Shown here in pieces: positions 55,474 through 64,000 of a DNA stretch of 64,000 nt. Under the pieces are notes generated by a model. That model was not told the origin of the DNA and did no database searches. It worked only from the letters and a program-made list of their open reading frames with translations. A program made the translations under genes and the position numbers. The stretch lies in contig NZ_JABBPG010000001.1 of the NCBI RefSeq assembly GCF_013140855.1, forward strand, positions 620,001-684,000. Direction: 5' to 3'. Numbering within the stretch: position 1 is the first letter of the stretch; every line of letters starts with the position of its first letter. The DNA is from Pseudoalteromonas caenipelagi. GTDB taxonomy: Bacteria > Pseudomonadota > Gammaproteobacteria > Enterobacterales > Alteromonadaceae.

Positions 55474-57500
55474 CAAGCTTCCTCCGGCGTTAATTCAATG
55501 CCATCAAACAACACCCTGTCTAGTTCCTCATATTTTCCAAACCCTGTGATCGTAAAATGCACGGTTCTTTGGCGTAAAAACTCTGCTTGTTGGGTTTGTA
55601 CTCCCACGCGCTGTGTATCCACCCGTGTCACAATGCGCCGAACCAAACCGCCACCCCGTATAAAGCGGCGTGTGATAGGGCTACTCCAACGTTGGCGGGT
55701 CACTGTCCAGTGATCAACATTCGGTGTTAATGTCACTTGTGCAGGAACAGGTTCAAATGCTTGATAAGGATTGACCTTCATTGAGCCCGTGCGTTTAGGC
55801 TGAGTAAGTACATCCTCTAGTTCATAAGGCAGTAATTGCGTTTGCTGCGCATCAAGCGCCTCAACTTTAGGCGTAATTGGCAACGTAAGCTCACCATCAA
55901 TAATGGCCGCATTTTGCTCAAGCCCTTGGTCACGTAAGTCGTCGTCTAAAAATGGGTCAACAAACACACCATATTTGCTTGCTGATTCTTGCGAATTGGC
56001 ATCGTTTCGCAAACGCTCAATAGCAAGCAGTTGATATAAATCGCGAATTTGATGCTGCATATTTTGCAAGTCCAGCATGCTAAGCGCTTGAATAGCCACC
56101 GACTCAATCCGCGGAGCCGTGCCATCCCATACTTGATACACATATGCCAAAGGTAAGTGCTGCTCTGGCGCTGCTGGCGGCTGGGGGTATTCAAGTGAAG
56201 ATGCACCTTTAATTCGCTCAACAACGCCTTGCTTGGTCATTACAAATAAATCAATCCGAGGGTTAAACCTCTGATAATCCATTTCAATTTCTTCAGTAAG
56301 AATCGTTTCGTCAGCGCCTATATCCGATGTATCAATTCTAAAGCTATTTAAGGTTTGCTCTTTGGTATTAACAACTCGAGAATACACATAGGTCACTTGA
56401 TAGCTACTGCCCGCTGGCGGTCGCTCTTTTGGACCATCTAGCAACCAAACAATGTGATTGTCTTCTTGCTTGAAGTCTTGGCCTTCAATATATTCAATCT
56501 CGTTATACTCAACTTTTTCAATATGAGTGACGCCTGTATTGTGAAAGCTTTTATCACGAAGTTGCCCTGCCTCTCTGGTTAAGCTACTTGTGGTGCGAAT
56601 ATCTATACTTGCGCGGTTGACTTGTTTTAGAGGCGGAAAATCAACTTTAGCCCAAAGCTCTTCGCGGCCTTCTACAACAACTGGTACAAGGCTTGTTTTT
56701 TCAGCACCAATCACCTGCACATCAGGGTTTGCTGGTAGCGTCACTGGCAAAGCCATTGCGTAACTTAGTTCAAACCCAGCAATATGCGCTTTGCCTGATT
56801 GTAAGCTGAAGTGTTGTTGGCCATTATCGGTTTTAATGTAGTGTAGGCCCAAACCTTCTACGACGTAGTTACCACCATTAGACTCTCTATCATAACGCGC
56901 TAATGCGCTCGAAATAGAATCTACCTGTGGAGGCGCTTCTTTTATTTCCAACACCCCCTGATTGATTTGATACACAGGGTAAAACTCTGTGCTGACAGTG
57001 TGTGCACCTTCTAACAGGCTCCAGCGGCCAGTTACTTGTAAACGCGCCGCGCCTGCTTCGTTGAAGTTATGATGCACTGTTGGCGAGCCTTCGCCTGCCG
57101 GGTCTCGCAAGTCAACATCGTGTTCTTCAGTGATAACGGTACTTTCTAACAATACGCCTATCACTGCATCTTTACTGATATCTAACTCAAGCGTCTTCTC
57201 AGGGATTGGCCTTACCGCACCGCGAATATATACTGAAGCGGCAGCAAGTTTGGCGCGTGCGCCATTATTATCTTGCTCAACTTTAACACCACCACCTGAG
57301 ACAATATTGCCATCTTTAAGCAAGGCATCTGCAACACCTTTAACTTGGTGGTTCAATTGCTGTTGTACATCGTTGAGTTCTCTGCTTTGCAAGCCTTTCC
57401 CGGCACGAAACAAAATTTGTTCGTACTGCTTGTTGGCATCAAACTTTTGGTAATAATCAGGATGCTCTGCCCTGATTTGATCATAAATATGTGGTTGCAT
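55473..57500 (-). CDS. DUF4815 phage protein
   Basis: A 675-residue protein that matches the DUF4815 family of phage tail or baseplate proteins: the opening DYYQKFDANKQYEQILFRAG and GKGLQSRELNDVQQQL, GNIVSGGGVKV, then long beta stretches and PFLDDDLRDQGL. Such proteins occur in myophage baseplates and appear to carry side fibres. GGGAG precedes the ATG. Function beyond that is inferred from the company it keeps. Confidence 0.82.
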   Translation of the reverse strand: MQPHIYDQIRAEHPDYYQKFDANKQYEQILFRAGKGLQSRELNDVQQQLNHQVKGVADALLKDGNIVSGGGVKVEQDNNGARAKLAAASVYIRGAVRPIPEKTLELDISKDAVIGVLLESTVITEEHDVDLRDPAGEGSPTVHHNFNEAGAARLQVTGRWSLLEGAHTVSTEFYPVYQINQGVLEIKEAPPQVDSISSALARYDRESNGGNYVVEGLGLHYIKTDNGQQHFSLQSGKAHIAGFELSYAMALPVTLPANPDVQVIGAEKTSLVPVVVEGREELWAKVDFPPLKQVNRASIDIRTTSSLTREAGQLRDKSFHNTGVTHIEKVEYNEIEYIEGQDFKQEDNHIVWLLDGPKERPPAGSSYQVTYVYSRVVNTKEQTLNSFRIDTSDIGADETILTEEIEMDYQRFNPRIDLFVMTKQGVVERIKGASSLEYPQPPAAPEQHLPLAYVYQVWDGTAPRIESVAIQALSMLDLQNMQHQIRDLYQLLAIERLRNDANSQESASKYGVFVDPFLDDDLRDQGLEQNAAIIDGELTLPITPKVEALDAQQTQLLPYELEDVLTQPKRTGSMKVNPYQAFEPVPAQVTLTPNVDHWTVTRQRWSSPITRRFIRGGGLVRRIVTRVDTQRVGVQTQQAEFLRQRTVHFTITGFGKYEELDRVLFDGIELTPEEA

Positions 57501-57509
57501 AATGCTCCC

Positions 57510-57995
57510 TTAGAAGCTTATTACAAATTCAAAAGATTCACGTACCCCTTGGTCGCGATAAATCGCGGGCCGATGCTCAAGTAGCATCAAGGTGCCAATT
57601 TGCGACACTTCACTGGGGAGTAAATACGGTTTGCCATTTGGCACATCGGCATTAGGCTTTGTGCCTACCATTAAACCCAACTCTCGAACGGTTTTTGATA
57701 AGCCATCTTCAAAGTCGTAGTTAAATTGGCAATACAAGTGCGGGGTTGGATAGTCGACAATTTTATAACGCCCATTGGGGACTTGAATTTCGCCGTTTTC
57801 TTGATCTACCTCGCAATACAACACCCGAGTTGCTTTGCGATAACCTAAAGTTGAGGTCAGCTGTGTGCTAGCACTTTGCTCTGGCGGAAGTTGGTTATCC
57901 CACTCAATTGCACCTTGCCCCCACGCCAGATAAATATCTTCTTGCTTAATGGACTTAGCCAGTGCAATGCGCCCTGCACGAGTCAATATGGCCAC
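57510..57995 (-). CDS. Collar-like tail protein
   Basis: A 161-residue protein with GTG start at 57995, which has AAGGAG six bases upstream; an earlier frame to 58040 does not. Its plan (LTRAGRIALAKSI, a long beta middle, then VRELGLMVG) resembles the N-terminal collar domain of the H-like protein at 48490 (FTQAGLNALL and YAIREIGVYIES), though the sequence is too far for certainty. Placed directly before DUF4815. Confidence 0.65.
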   Translation of the reverse strand: MAILTRAGRIALAKSIKQEDIYLAWGQGAIEWDNQLPPEQSASTQLTSTLGYRKATRVLYCEVDQENGEIQVPNGRYKIVDYPTPHLYCQFNYDFEDGLSKTVRELGLMVGTKPNADVPNGKPYLLPSEVSQIGTLMLLEHRPAIYRDQGVRESFEFVISF

Positions 57996-58042
57996 TGTGT
58001 ACTCCTTAAAATAAATAATGTTGGCAAATAACGCGCACAAAA

Positions 58043-58326
58043 AAGCCCGCCTCTGCGTTGTGCGAGTCGTTAAAAGGTCTTGAGATCCTGAAACAAGTTC
58101 AGGATAACGAACAATCCGTCATTCTGACGAAGGTCTGAATCTCGCTGACGTTCAGCATTGGACGCTGAGAGAAAGAAGATCCTGAAACAAGTTCAGGATG
58201 ACAAACAATCCGTCATTCTGACGAAGGTCAGAATCTCGCTTACATTCAGCATTGGGCGCTGAGAGCAAGAAGATCCTGAAACAAGTTCAGGATGACGAAC
58301 GACTCTAGTTGCGCAGTAGCGGGCTT
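58043..58326. repeat. Inverted-arm pair enclosing REP copies
   Basis: Arms at 58043-58069 and 58300-58326, 27 bases each, match when one is reversed: AAGCCCGCnnCTGCG, six unmatched, GAGTCG. On the minus strand the left arm is followed by TTTTTTG, as in a terminator. Between the arms lie REP copies (58081-58299). Confidence 0.75.
58081..58299. repeat. REP-like repeats, two and a half units
   Basis: ATCCTGAAACAAGTTCAGGAT occurs at about 58084, 58182 and 58272 (written here in part: arms ATCCTGAA and TTCAGGAT), with ATTCTGACGAAGGTC and TCAGCATTGGACGCTGAGAG-type segments between. Same family as 51057-51690 but with another loop (ACAAG). Confidence 0.88.
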
Positions 58327-58346
58327 AAATCTGCATTAATAGTGAA

Positions 58347-59123
58347 TTATTGGCTAACCCACAATGCGGTTTGTTGCGCTGATGCAAATTTACAGGCCTC
58401 AAACAACTGCGCTTTACTCACTTGCGCCACGTCATTGTTTGCCAATACCCATGATGTACTCTCATCGTTTTGCATGACCACCAGCGCGCGCGCCATACGT
58501 TGTTGGCTTAACTCATCTGCATCAAACTCCATCCCGTCAACTTCTACGGTCAGTTTGGCAAGCTCTTGCATACGTGTTTGCTTAAAACGTTCACGCTTAA
58601 CTTGTGCGATTTGCGCTTCACTGTGTGCGTGCGTTGCTGGGTAGATATAAGCGACCAAAGCTTCGTCGTCATATTCAGTACGCGCGGGGGTTGCTTCGGT
58701 GGTTAATGCAAGGTCAACCTCAACATACTCTGTGCGATAACACTGGCGACGTAGCGATAAATCTAGTTGTGGTTGAGCTGGTAATTCAGGGACTTCCATC
58801 AACTCATCGCTATCAGCATCTAGGTTGGCATTGTGAGCCAGCGCAGCTTGACGCTCCGCCTCCACTTCGACCACTTCAAGTTCCCACGCTTGATATGCAG
58901 CAACATGGGCGGCTTGCTCTTGCTCAATAGCCGTTTTTAACGCTTGCTCGATTTGCTCTTGTGGGTGACGGAGTGCCATTTTTGTTAGCACATCGTCATA
59001 ACTGATGCTTGGCTGCTCAAACAATTGCTGCGCACTGTCAGTGCTTGCTTGTTCATTAATCGCTTGTGTTTCAGGCACAGTTGAGTCGACCGCTGACGCA
59101 GTCTCATTATTTGTTTGTTCCAT
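58347..59123 (-). CDS. Fibre-associated protein with DUF4376-like C terminus
   Basis: A 258-residue acidic protein. The N-terminal 100 residues are low-complexity (EQEQAAHVAAYQAWELEVVE). The last 85 (FKQTRMQELAKLTVEVDGME, ELSQQRMARAL, STSWVLANNDVAQVSKAQLF) have the plan of DUF4376, a domain at the end of many phage fibre-assembly proteins. Directly behind the 1123-residue fibre, so probably its chaperone or tip partner. Confidence 0.72.
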   Translation of the reverse strand: MEQTNNETASAVDSTVPETQAINEQASTDSAQQLFEQPSISYDDVLTKMALRHPQEQIEQALKTAIEQEQAAHVAAYQAWELEVVEVEAERQAALAHNANLDADSDELMEVPELPAQPQLDLSLRRQCYRTEYVEVDLALTTEATPARTEYDDEALVAYIYPATHAHSEAQIAQVKRERFKQTRMQELAKLTVEVDGMEFDADELSQQRMARALVVMQNDESTSWVLANNDVAQVSKAQLFEACKFASAQQTALWVSQ

Positions 59124-59132
59124 AATTTGTCC

Positions 59133-62100
59133 TTAGTGGCTGGCAATACCCAGCGGCAGTTGTGTGTGGTGGCAAAACACTTTCACCGTGTTGCCGTTTA
59201 AATCTGTTTTGGTGTTTTCACCGTTAATGATTGGGATGGTTTGGTCGTCGCCCCATGATGCAGGGTCGATAGGAATTAAATATTCAAGTCTGTCTGGTGC
59301 ATGATGAACACCCACAGTCCCATTGGCTAAAATCACCCAGTTTGATGCGTTCCAGTTAACATTAGACGATGTTTTACAATACCAATATCGCCCATCCATT
59401 GCGGTTGTACCTGCGTCGGGGTGCACATAGTAAAGAGTTCCCGCAATCATATTTGCGCCTAAGTTCGTATCTCTTATCTGTGTAAACTCAGGTGTACTGT
59501 ACATCAACTCCGCTCCGTTAAACTGCAGATACAAAAGACCATTTTTTTCTATTACCGTGCTCAATGTTTTAACCGCACTAGATGGCTCGGTTTGGCTATC
59601 TAAATTCAGCGGCGCGTGTTTGGGTTCATCCCCTAGAGATTGTGTCCACGTCAATTGACCCGTTGGTGCATATCTACTGAGTTTATTAACCGCCACTTCT
59701 TCATGTATCAACGCTCCATTTGAACGTGTACCCACCTTACCTATTAAGCTTGGCTGTAAACGGTTGCCATAGGCAGTTTGGTTTGCTTGCGTAACGTAAA
59801 TGTTACTTACATCGCCTAGTATGCCGAGTTGGCTGGATGCTTCAGTAAACTGTGCAGGCGTTTTATAACTTAACAACGCGACGATATCCGGGTTCCAGCT
59901 GCCTGAACTGGTGTTTTTGATTTGATCAAAACCTACGTTAGAGTTTGTCCATGTTTGACCTAAGTCTCTCGTATAACTTGCATTTAACACACCATCAGCC
60001 ATTTTACGGTTTAACGGATAACCAGAAGAGTTATCTGGTAGCTTTGGCAACCATTGACCAATCACACCATCAGGGAATGTTGCTGCGATACGTTCAGGGT
60101 GGCCGATAATATCAGTCCAAGGAAGCGAGTCGAATTCGCTGGATAATGGAACCCCTTTAATTACATAAATATCATCTCCAACTTGCCAATCTAAAAGCGT
60201 GCTTGAAGTAATTTTCTGAAAACTATTGTCAAGCAGTGTTCCATGCTTGTCAGAGGTGTAAATATTGCCACTGGGCTCTACATATGCAGCGTAAAGAAGG
60301 GTGCCGCGAGTGCTGTTATACAAATAGCTGAACTTCCTACATTCAGGCTCTATTTCATAGCCGTTTTGTTGGTCAACGGTACCAAATAGATTGATATAGT
60401 ATTTACCTGCATAAGTATTTGCTATTGCTAACTTTTTAGCTTTTACATTAGTAAACACTAGCTTGTTTTTACCACGCAACGTCCCTGCCACGGCTTTACG
60501 TATGGTGTCTTCGCGTAGTTGATTTACATCTAGCTTATTGGCGTTTAAGCGCAAGTCTTCTACTTGGCCTGCGTAGATGGCATCGTGATATTTATATTGG
60601 TCAGGGCGGCCTGAGTTATTGCCAATTGTCCCTAGACCATTGGGGGCCGAAGTTCTTTTCACAAATGCATCCAACGTAGATGTAGCATACATCCCCCAAG
60701 ATTCATGCGTTCCAGCCGCAGACCATGGGTAACGATATGCAAGCTCATCACCGCCTTCAGAATTTCTCCCTCCCCACTGAGCAGTACCCATCGGATTGTA
60801 AACAGGATGATATGCCCCTTGGTTTAAGCGTTGAACTAATGCGATTGGGATCGCAAAACACTGACTTTTGTATGCGCATGTTCTATTTTGATTGTTTCTT
60901 GGCTGCCAGTGTGAACTATCTTTATCTGGAAAAAGGTCATAAGGTGATTTGCATACATACCCATTTACATAATCCCCCGATGTAACATTAGATACATCTA
61001 AGTTGGTGTCTAGTTGTCCTCTTGTTATTATACGGCTATTCGCTGCATTATCTGAGCCAAGATAGTGAAAATAACTTACCGTTTGCGGCGCAAGGAACCT
61101 ATTGTTGTTCCAATTATCACCCAACCCTTCAACCACTCTCACACGATACCGCACTTGAATATACGCTTTGGCTTCTGGGTCGTAGTAAATATTATGTTCG
61201 GGATTTTTTAAAAACTTAACGCGGTTAGCGGCGGAAAGTGTTGACCATTTAACCCCGTACCCTTTGGTATTGGTGTCCCATTCACCGAAGGCAGAATACC
61301 CTTGTGCCACTAGGTTATTGGCAAGACCGATACCCTCGTAATTGCTCGCGCCAAATTGCACATTGCCCAGTGGGTACACCACATCTTTATCGGCAATTTT
61401 TTCATGCCATGATTCAAGAAATACTAGATCTTTACGAGAGGTGATCACTTGTTCTGTAGCTGGTCGCAAGCATATTGAACTTATAGATACCTTTTGTTGC
61501 GCATTGTTGTTTTGCACAATGATCCGTGCTTCACCTGAGGCTGGTGCTTTAAATTTAATTTTATGCGTACCCACAGAGTCGATATCTAAGCGCCCCCATG
61601 GGTTGGTGAATGATGCTTCGTTATTGACAGCGACTGAGATATTGCCCGAGTCAATACTGCTAACTGTAACCTCTAAAACATATTCATTATCGTTAACTAA
61701 AGGTTCGTTACTTAGACTTACTGGCTTGTAATACTGCCCCCCCGTGCCATCATAAGACAACAGGTTATTGCCAATCTTCCAACCTTCAGGCAATACCCAC
61801 CCTTCGCCAGAGTCAAAACTGCCACTTTTAATCAACCCAGTAAACGCCTCGACAGCACTGGCATATTGGGTTACTTTTCCCGTTGCAGAATCATAAGTTT
61901 TAGTGCCATCAGGAGCGGAGGGAAATTTTAAGGTTGTTTGTGTTGAACCATGAGCTACACCAAATACATGCTGCAAAGTGCCATCAATAACTACCTTTGG
62001 GTAAATGGATTTAGAAGCCCCATCTATGATATTTGTGGACACTTCCCCCATTATTAAGCCATTTTTAAAGCTCGGACTGAGCCACTGCCACATACCTTCA

Positions 62101-62504
62101 TTGACTTTTTGGTTTGAAGAGGCTCGATTATGCTTCCCCCACTCCACAAACCCTGACCCTGCATATTGCTGCTTGCGCATCTCACGCAGCGCATCGAACT
62201 GGGCTTTGGTCATGACATCTGGGTGTGGGTTGATTTTTTGTGTGTCGTTAATTAAATCCGACAGGCTGTCTACTTGATAACTTTGACCGTTTAAATCTTT
62301 AAGCGACACTTTGCCGGTTTTGGTTTGCCAATCGTTAATGGCTTGGTGGTTTGCTTTGATCAAATCATGAGTGCCGTGCATATCGGCTTTTACTTGATCA
62401 ATTTCATTAATACTATCGGTTACATCGGTTGCCAGTTTAACACTGGCATCGGTTTGCTCTGTCACCGCTTTTTGTAACAGAGCCAATTGTGCTTCTATGG
62501 TCAT
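59133..62504 (-). CDS. Very large tail fibre protein 1
   Basis: A 1123-residue fibre. Residues 1-60: coiled coil (EAQLALLQKAVTEQTDASVK); then HPDVMTKAQFDALREMRKQQ, a beta body with a carbohydrate-module-like domain (240-360: GWVLPEGWKIGNNLLSYDG), a central SUF/LESWHE part (TSRKDLVFLESWHEKIADKD) shared by many phage fibres, then VNQLREDTIRKAVAGTLRGK and a C-terminal module ending CHHTQLPLGIAS. ATG at 62504 has AAAGGA upstream; one at 62525 starts inside the ribosome site. The end (from about residue 660) is paralogous to the next gene. Confidence 0.82.
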   Translation of the reverse strand: MTIEAQLALLQKAVTEQTDASVKLATDVTDSINEIDQVKADMHGTHDLIKANHQAINDWQTKTGKVSLKDLNGQSYQVDSLSDLINDTQKINPHPDVMTKAQFDALREMRKQQYAGSGFVEWGKHNRASSNQKVNEGMWQWLSPSFKNGLIMGEVSTNIIDGASKSIYPKVVIDGTLQHVFGVAHGSTQTTLKFPSAPDGTKTYDSATGKVTQYASAVEAFTGLIKSGSFDSGEGWVLPEGWKIGNNLLSYDGTGGQYYKPVSLSNEPLVNDNEYVLEVTVSSIDSGNISVAVNNEASFTNPWGRLDIDSVGTHKIKFKAPASGEARIIVQNNNAQQKVSISSICLRPATEQVITSRKDLVFLESWHEKIADKDVVYPLGNVQFGASNYEGIGLANNLVAQGYSAFGEWDTNTKGYGVKWSTLSAANRVKFLKNPEHNIYYDPEAKAYIQVRYRVRVVEGLGDNWNNNRFLAPQTVSYFHYLGSDNAANSRIITRGQLDTNLDVSNVTSGDYVNGYVCKSPYDLFPDKDSSHWQPRNNQNRTCAYKSQCFAIPIALVQRLNQGAYHPVYNPMGTAQWGGRNSEGGDELAYRYPWSAAGTHESWGMYATSTLDAFVKRTSAPNGLGTIGNNSGRPDQYKYHDAIYAGQVEDLRLNANKLDVNQLREDTIRKAVAGTLRGKNKLVFTNVKAKKLAIANTYAGKYYINLFGTVDQQNGYEIEPECRKFSYLYNSTRGTLLYAAYVEPSGNIYTSDKHGTLLDNSFQKITSSTLLDWQVGDDIYVIKGVPLSSEFDSLPWTDIIGHPERIAATFPDGVIGQWLPKLPDNSSGYPLNRKMADGVLNASYTRDLGQTWTNSNVGFDQIKNTSSGSWNPDIVALLSYKTPAQFTEASSQLGILGDVSNIYVTQANQTAYGNRLQPSLIGKVGTRSNGALIHEEVAVNKLSRYAPTGQLTWTQSLGDEPKHAPLNLDSQTEPSSAVKTLSTVIEKNGLLYLQFNGAELMYSTPEFTQIRDTNLGANMIAGTLYYVHPDAGTTAMDGRYWYCKTSSNVNWNASNWVILANGTVGVHHAPDRLEYLIPIDPASWGDDQTIPIINGENTKTDLNGNTVKVFCHHTQLPLGIASH

Positions 62505-62839
62505 TTTCCTTTCCTTTACCTGCATTTAGGGCGCACTTTATTACCCAAGATACGGGTAACGTGCATGTATAAATGAAGGTCCAACGAGTAAATAGAAGGC
62601 TGAGTTTGGCTTCCAACAGACCAAACTCAGCCCTTGAACAACACGCGAGCGCGTGCCGTGTATTTTTGTGGTGATTGCACACTTGGGTGCTTTTTCCACA
62701 ATACGCATACTGTAACCAGATTAAGGGCAAAATATCGGTCAACTTTGCCCTATTAGCGCTCGGTTTACCCCAACGCCTGAATTACAGTCTTGTTTACTCG
62801 TTGTTTTAAAAGAAAGTACTTAGAAGCAATGGTTACCCG
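62505..62839. other. Gap between the two large fibres, with stem-loops
   Basis: 335 bases without a gene. It holds TTACCC-AAGATAC-GGGTAA inside wider GCAC/GTGC arms (62533-62564), a perfect 12-bp stem GGCTGAGTTTGG / CCAAACTCAGCC (62598-62632, 11-base loop) and CACGC-GAGC-GCGTG (62642-62655). The 12-bp stem may end the transcript of fibre 2; the first lies in the leader of fibre 1. Confidence 0.6.
62598..62632 (-). terminator. Possible terminator of fibre 2
   Basis: Perfect 12-bp stem with an 11-base loop. On the minus strand TTCTATTT follows, a rather weak T tract, so termination is possible but not sure. Confidence 0.5.
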
Positions 62840-64000
62840 TTATTGACTGGCAATACCCAATGGCAACTGAGTGTGATGGCAAAAGACTTTCACCGTATTG
62901 CCGTTGAGGTCGGTTTTTATGTCTTCGCCATTCACGATTGGGATAGTCTGGTCGTCACCCCAGTCTGTTCTATTGTGTTTTAGTTCTGCACCGTGGAATT
63001 GTAGGTAATACAAACCATTTTTCACTGTGAGAGTAGGTAACACTTTGACAGCAGGGGAATTGTTTACCGCATTAAGTTCTATAGGCGCATGGCGCCAGTT
63101 TTGGTAAATGGCACCAAATGATTCATCACGAGGCTCTGATGATTCATTAAAGGAGTATGAAGTCGTTACAAGGTTATGTACCGCGTTATTTGTATTATTA
63201 ATACCAATTTGTGACGTTAAACTTGGCTGTAAACGGTTACCCAAATGTGTTTCTGAGCTGTTTGTAATGTAACAGTTACCCACATTCCCTATAACCTTCA
63301 CCAGAGCATTCGCTTCTGTACATATTGAAGGTGATTCGTAGTGCATTAACTGAACGCGATTAACTTCACAACCATTTGTAAAGTCGTTACTGACACTATG
63401 AAATGTCGATAACGTAACTCCCCATGATGCACCGTTATCTAACGTGAATACGCCAAACTGCCTGCCAGCGGCCTTTCGATTCGCCGTAAACCGTTCTATT
63501 TCTCCAGTTGGTAATTTTGGTATCCACTGCCCAACCACACCATCAGGGAACGTGGCCGCAATACGCTCTGGGTGGCCGATGATATCAACCCAAGGGAGTG
63601 AGTCGAATCCAGCAGATAACTTTTTAACTTCTGCAAAGTAGCACACATCACTCATGTTAATGCCCAACGTTGTGGGGATAACATGACCACCTTTTCCTAA
63701 ATTACTGGGGTTACCTGTTAACATCATATGGCTGTTTGCTGTTGAAACTTGACCGTATAACGTCGTATTGGTCGACGGTTGCCACATCATAATGGGCGTG
63801 CCGCTTGGGAAGCCATTCGCGTACAAATCAAGAGATGTACCGTTATTTGGGGAATCTTTAAAAATCGCATTCTGCAAGTTTGAACCAGTGAGATAACCTT
63901 TATGTAGCGCCTTAAATTGTGTAAATAACGGGCCCTCTTTACCCCGCAACGTCCCCGCCACTGCTTTACGCATGGTGTCTTCACGTAGCTGGTTTACATC
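62840..64000 (-). CDS. Large tail fibre protein 2 (5' part outside the window)
   Basis: The frame is open to base 64000, where it reads DVNQLREDTMRKAVAGTLRGK, the same junction as in fibre 1 (VNQLREDTIRKAVAGTLRGK). The 386 residues present are paralogous to the last 460 of fibre 1: SLPWVDIIGHPERIAATFPD, NRLQPSL, HAPIELN, GLYYLQFHGAELK and the shared end KTDLNGNTVKVFCHHTQLPL. Between these blocks the two differ strongly, and fibre 1 has about 75 extra residues before the end. Two similar fibres in tandem suggest alternative receptor ranges. Confidence 0.82.
   Translation of the reverse strand, partial: DVNQLREDTMRKAVAGTLRGKEGPLFTQFKALHKGYLTGSNLQNAIFKDSPNNGTSLDLYANGFPSGTPIMMWQPSTNTTLYGQVSTANSHMMLTGNPSNLGKGGHVIPTTLGINMSDVCYFAEVKKLSAGFDSLPWVDIIGHPERIAATFPDGVVGQWIPKLPTGEIERFTANRKAAGRQFGVFTLDNGASWGVTLSTFHSVSNDFTNGCEVNRVQLMHYESPSICTEANALVKVIGNVGNCYITNSSETHLGNRLQPSLTSQIGINNTNNAVHNLVTTSYSFNESSEPRDESFGAIYQNWRHAPIELNAVNNSPAVKVLPTLTVKNGLYYLQFHGAELKHNRTDWGDDQTIPIVNGEDIKTDLNGNTVKVFCHHTQLPLGIASQ

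Noticed and set aside
37310..64000. Type VI secretion system or MAC/eCIS-type injection apparatus
   Set aside because: The sheath, tube, D, X, U, I, J and V proteins are of the P2 kind, and I see no ClpV, TssJLM membrane complex, eCIS AAA+ ATPase or toxin gene. The PAAR protein alone is not enough.
1..64000. tRNA, rRNA or known riboswitch genes
   Set aside because: I saw no cloverleaf, rRNA segment or recognised riboswitch motif when reading the intergenic parts; small RNAs cannot be excluded by eye.

Overview
The window reads as chromosome of a marine gammaproteobacterium of the order Alteromonadales, most likely Pseudoalteromonas. The basis is the moderate-to-low GC, the yceD-rpmF-plsX-fab cluster, rluC/rne divergence, yejK/yejL/yejM-like synteny, a DUF3083-type protein and aceK. 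This is inferred from gene content and protein resemblance, not from a search.

Positions 1-37,100 are ordinary chromosome. They hold the start of glnS; a DUF3083 protein; a large propeller histidine kinase; a PhoD-like phosphatase; and a long leftward cluster yceD-rpmF-plsX-fabD-fabG-acpP-fabF-pabC-mltG-tmk-holB-pilZ-tatD, in which fabH is missing from its usual place. Next come yceF, a HAD phosphatase, rluC and rne (with a 48-bp coding repeat). An envelope section follows: a secreted repeat protein, an MltC-like transglycosylase, two LPP20-type lipoproteins, a COG3014-type lipoprotein and an LpoB-like lipoprotein. The section ends with yejK, yejL, a yejM-like gene with a reduced sulfatase part, a DUF4124-like protein, aceK and a LysR regulator.

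Positions 37,310-64,000 are one leftward contractile-tail locus of P2/R-tailocin type: D, X, U, tape measure, E/E' (with a likely -1 frameshift), tube FII, sheath FI, W, PAAR tip, V, fibre and chaperone genes, H-like collar, I and J. Further right lie a DUF4815 module and two tandem, paralogous, very large tail fibres, the second cut by the window edge. No capsid, terminase, portal, integrase, replication or lysis gene is visible in these 26.7 kb, so the locus is a candidate tailocin or other domesticated tail particle, though a prophage continuing past the right edge is not excluded.

The tail locus is divided by several leftward Rho-independent terminators and by dispersed palindromic repeats that I did not see in the first 37 kb. 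These include a tandem array at 51.06-51.69 kb, a 13-bp minisatellite, and a repeated two-hairpin element present three times with a constant loop sequence and a compensating stem change. That element and its association with the tail genes are the least explained features here.
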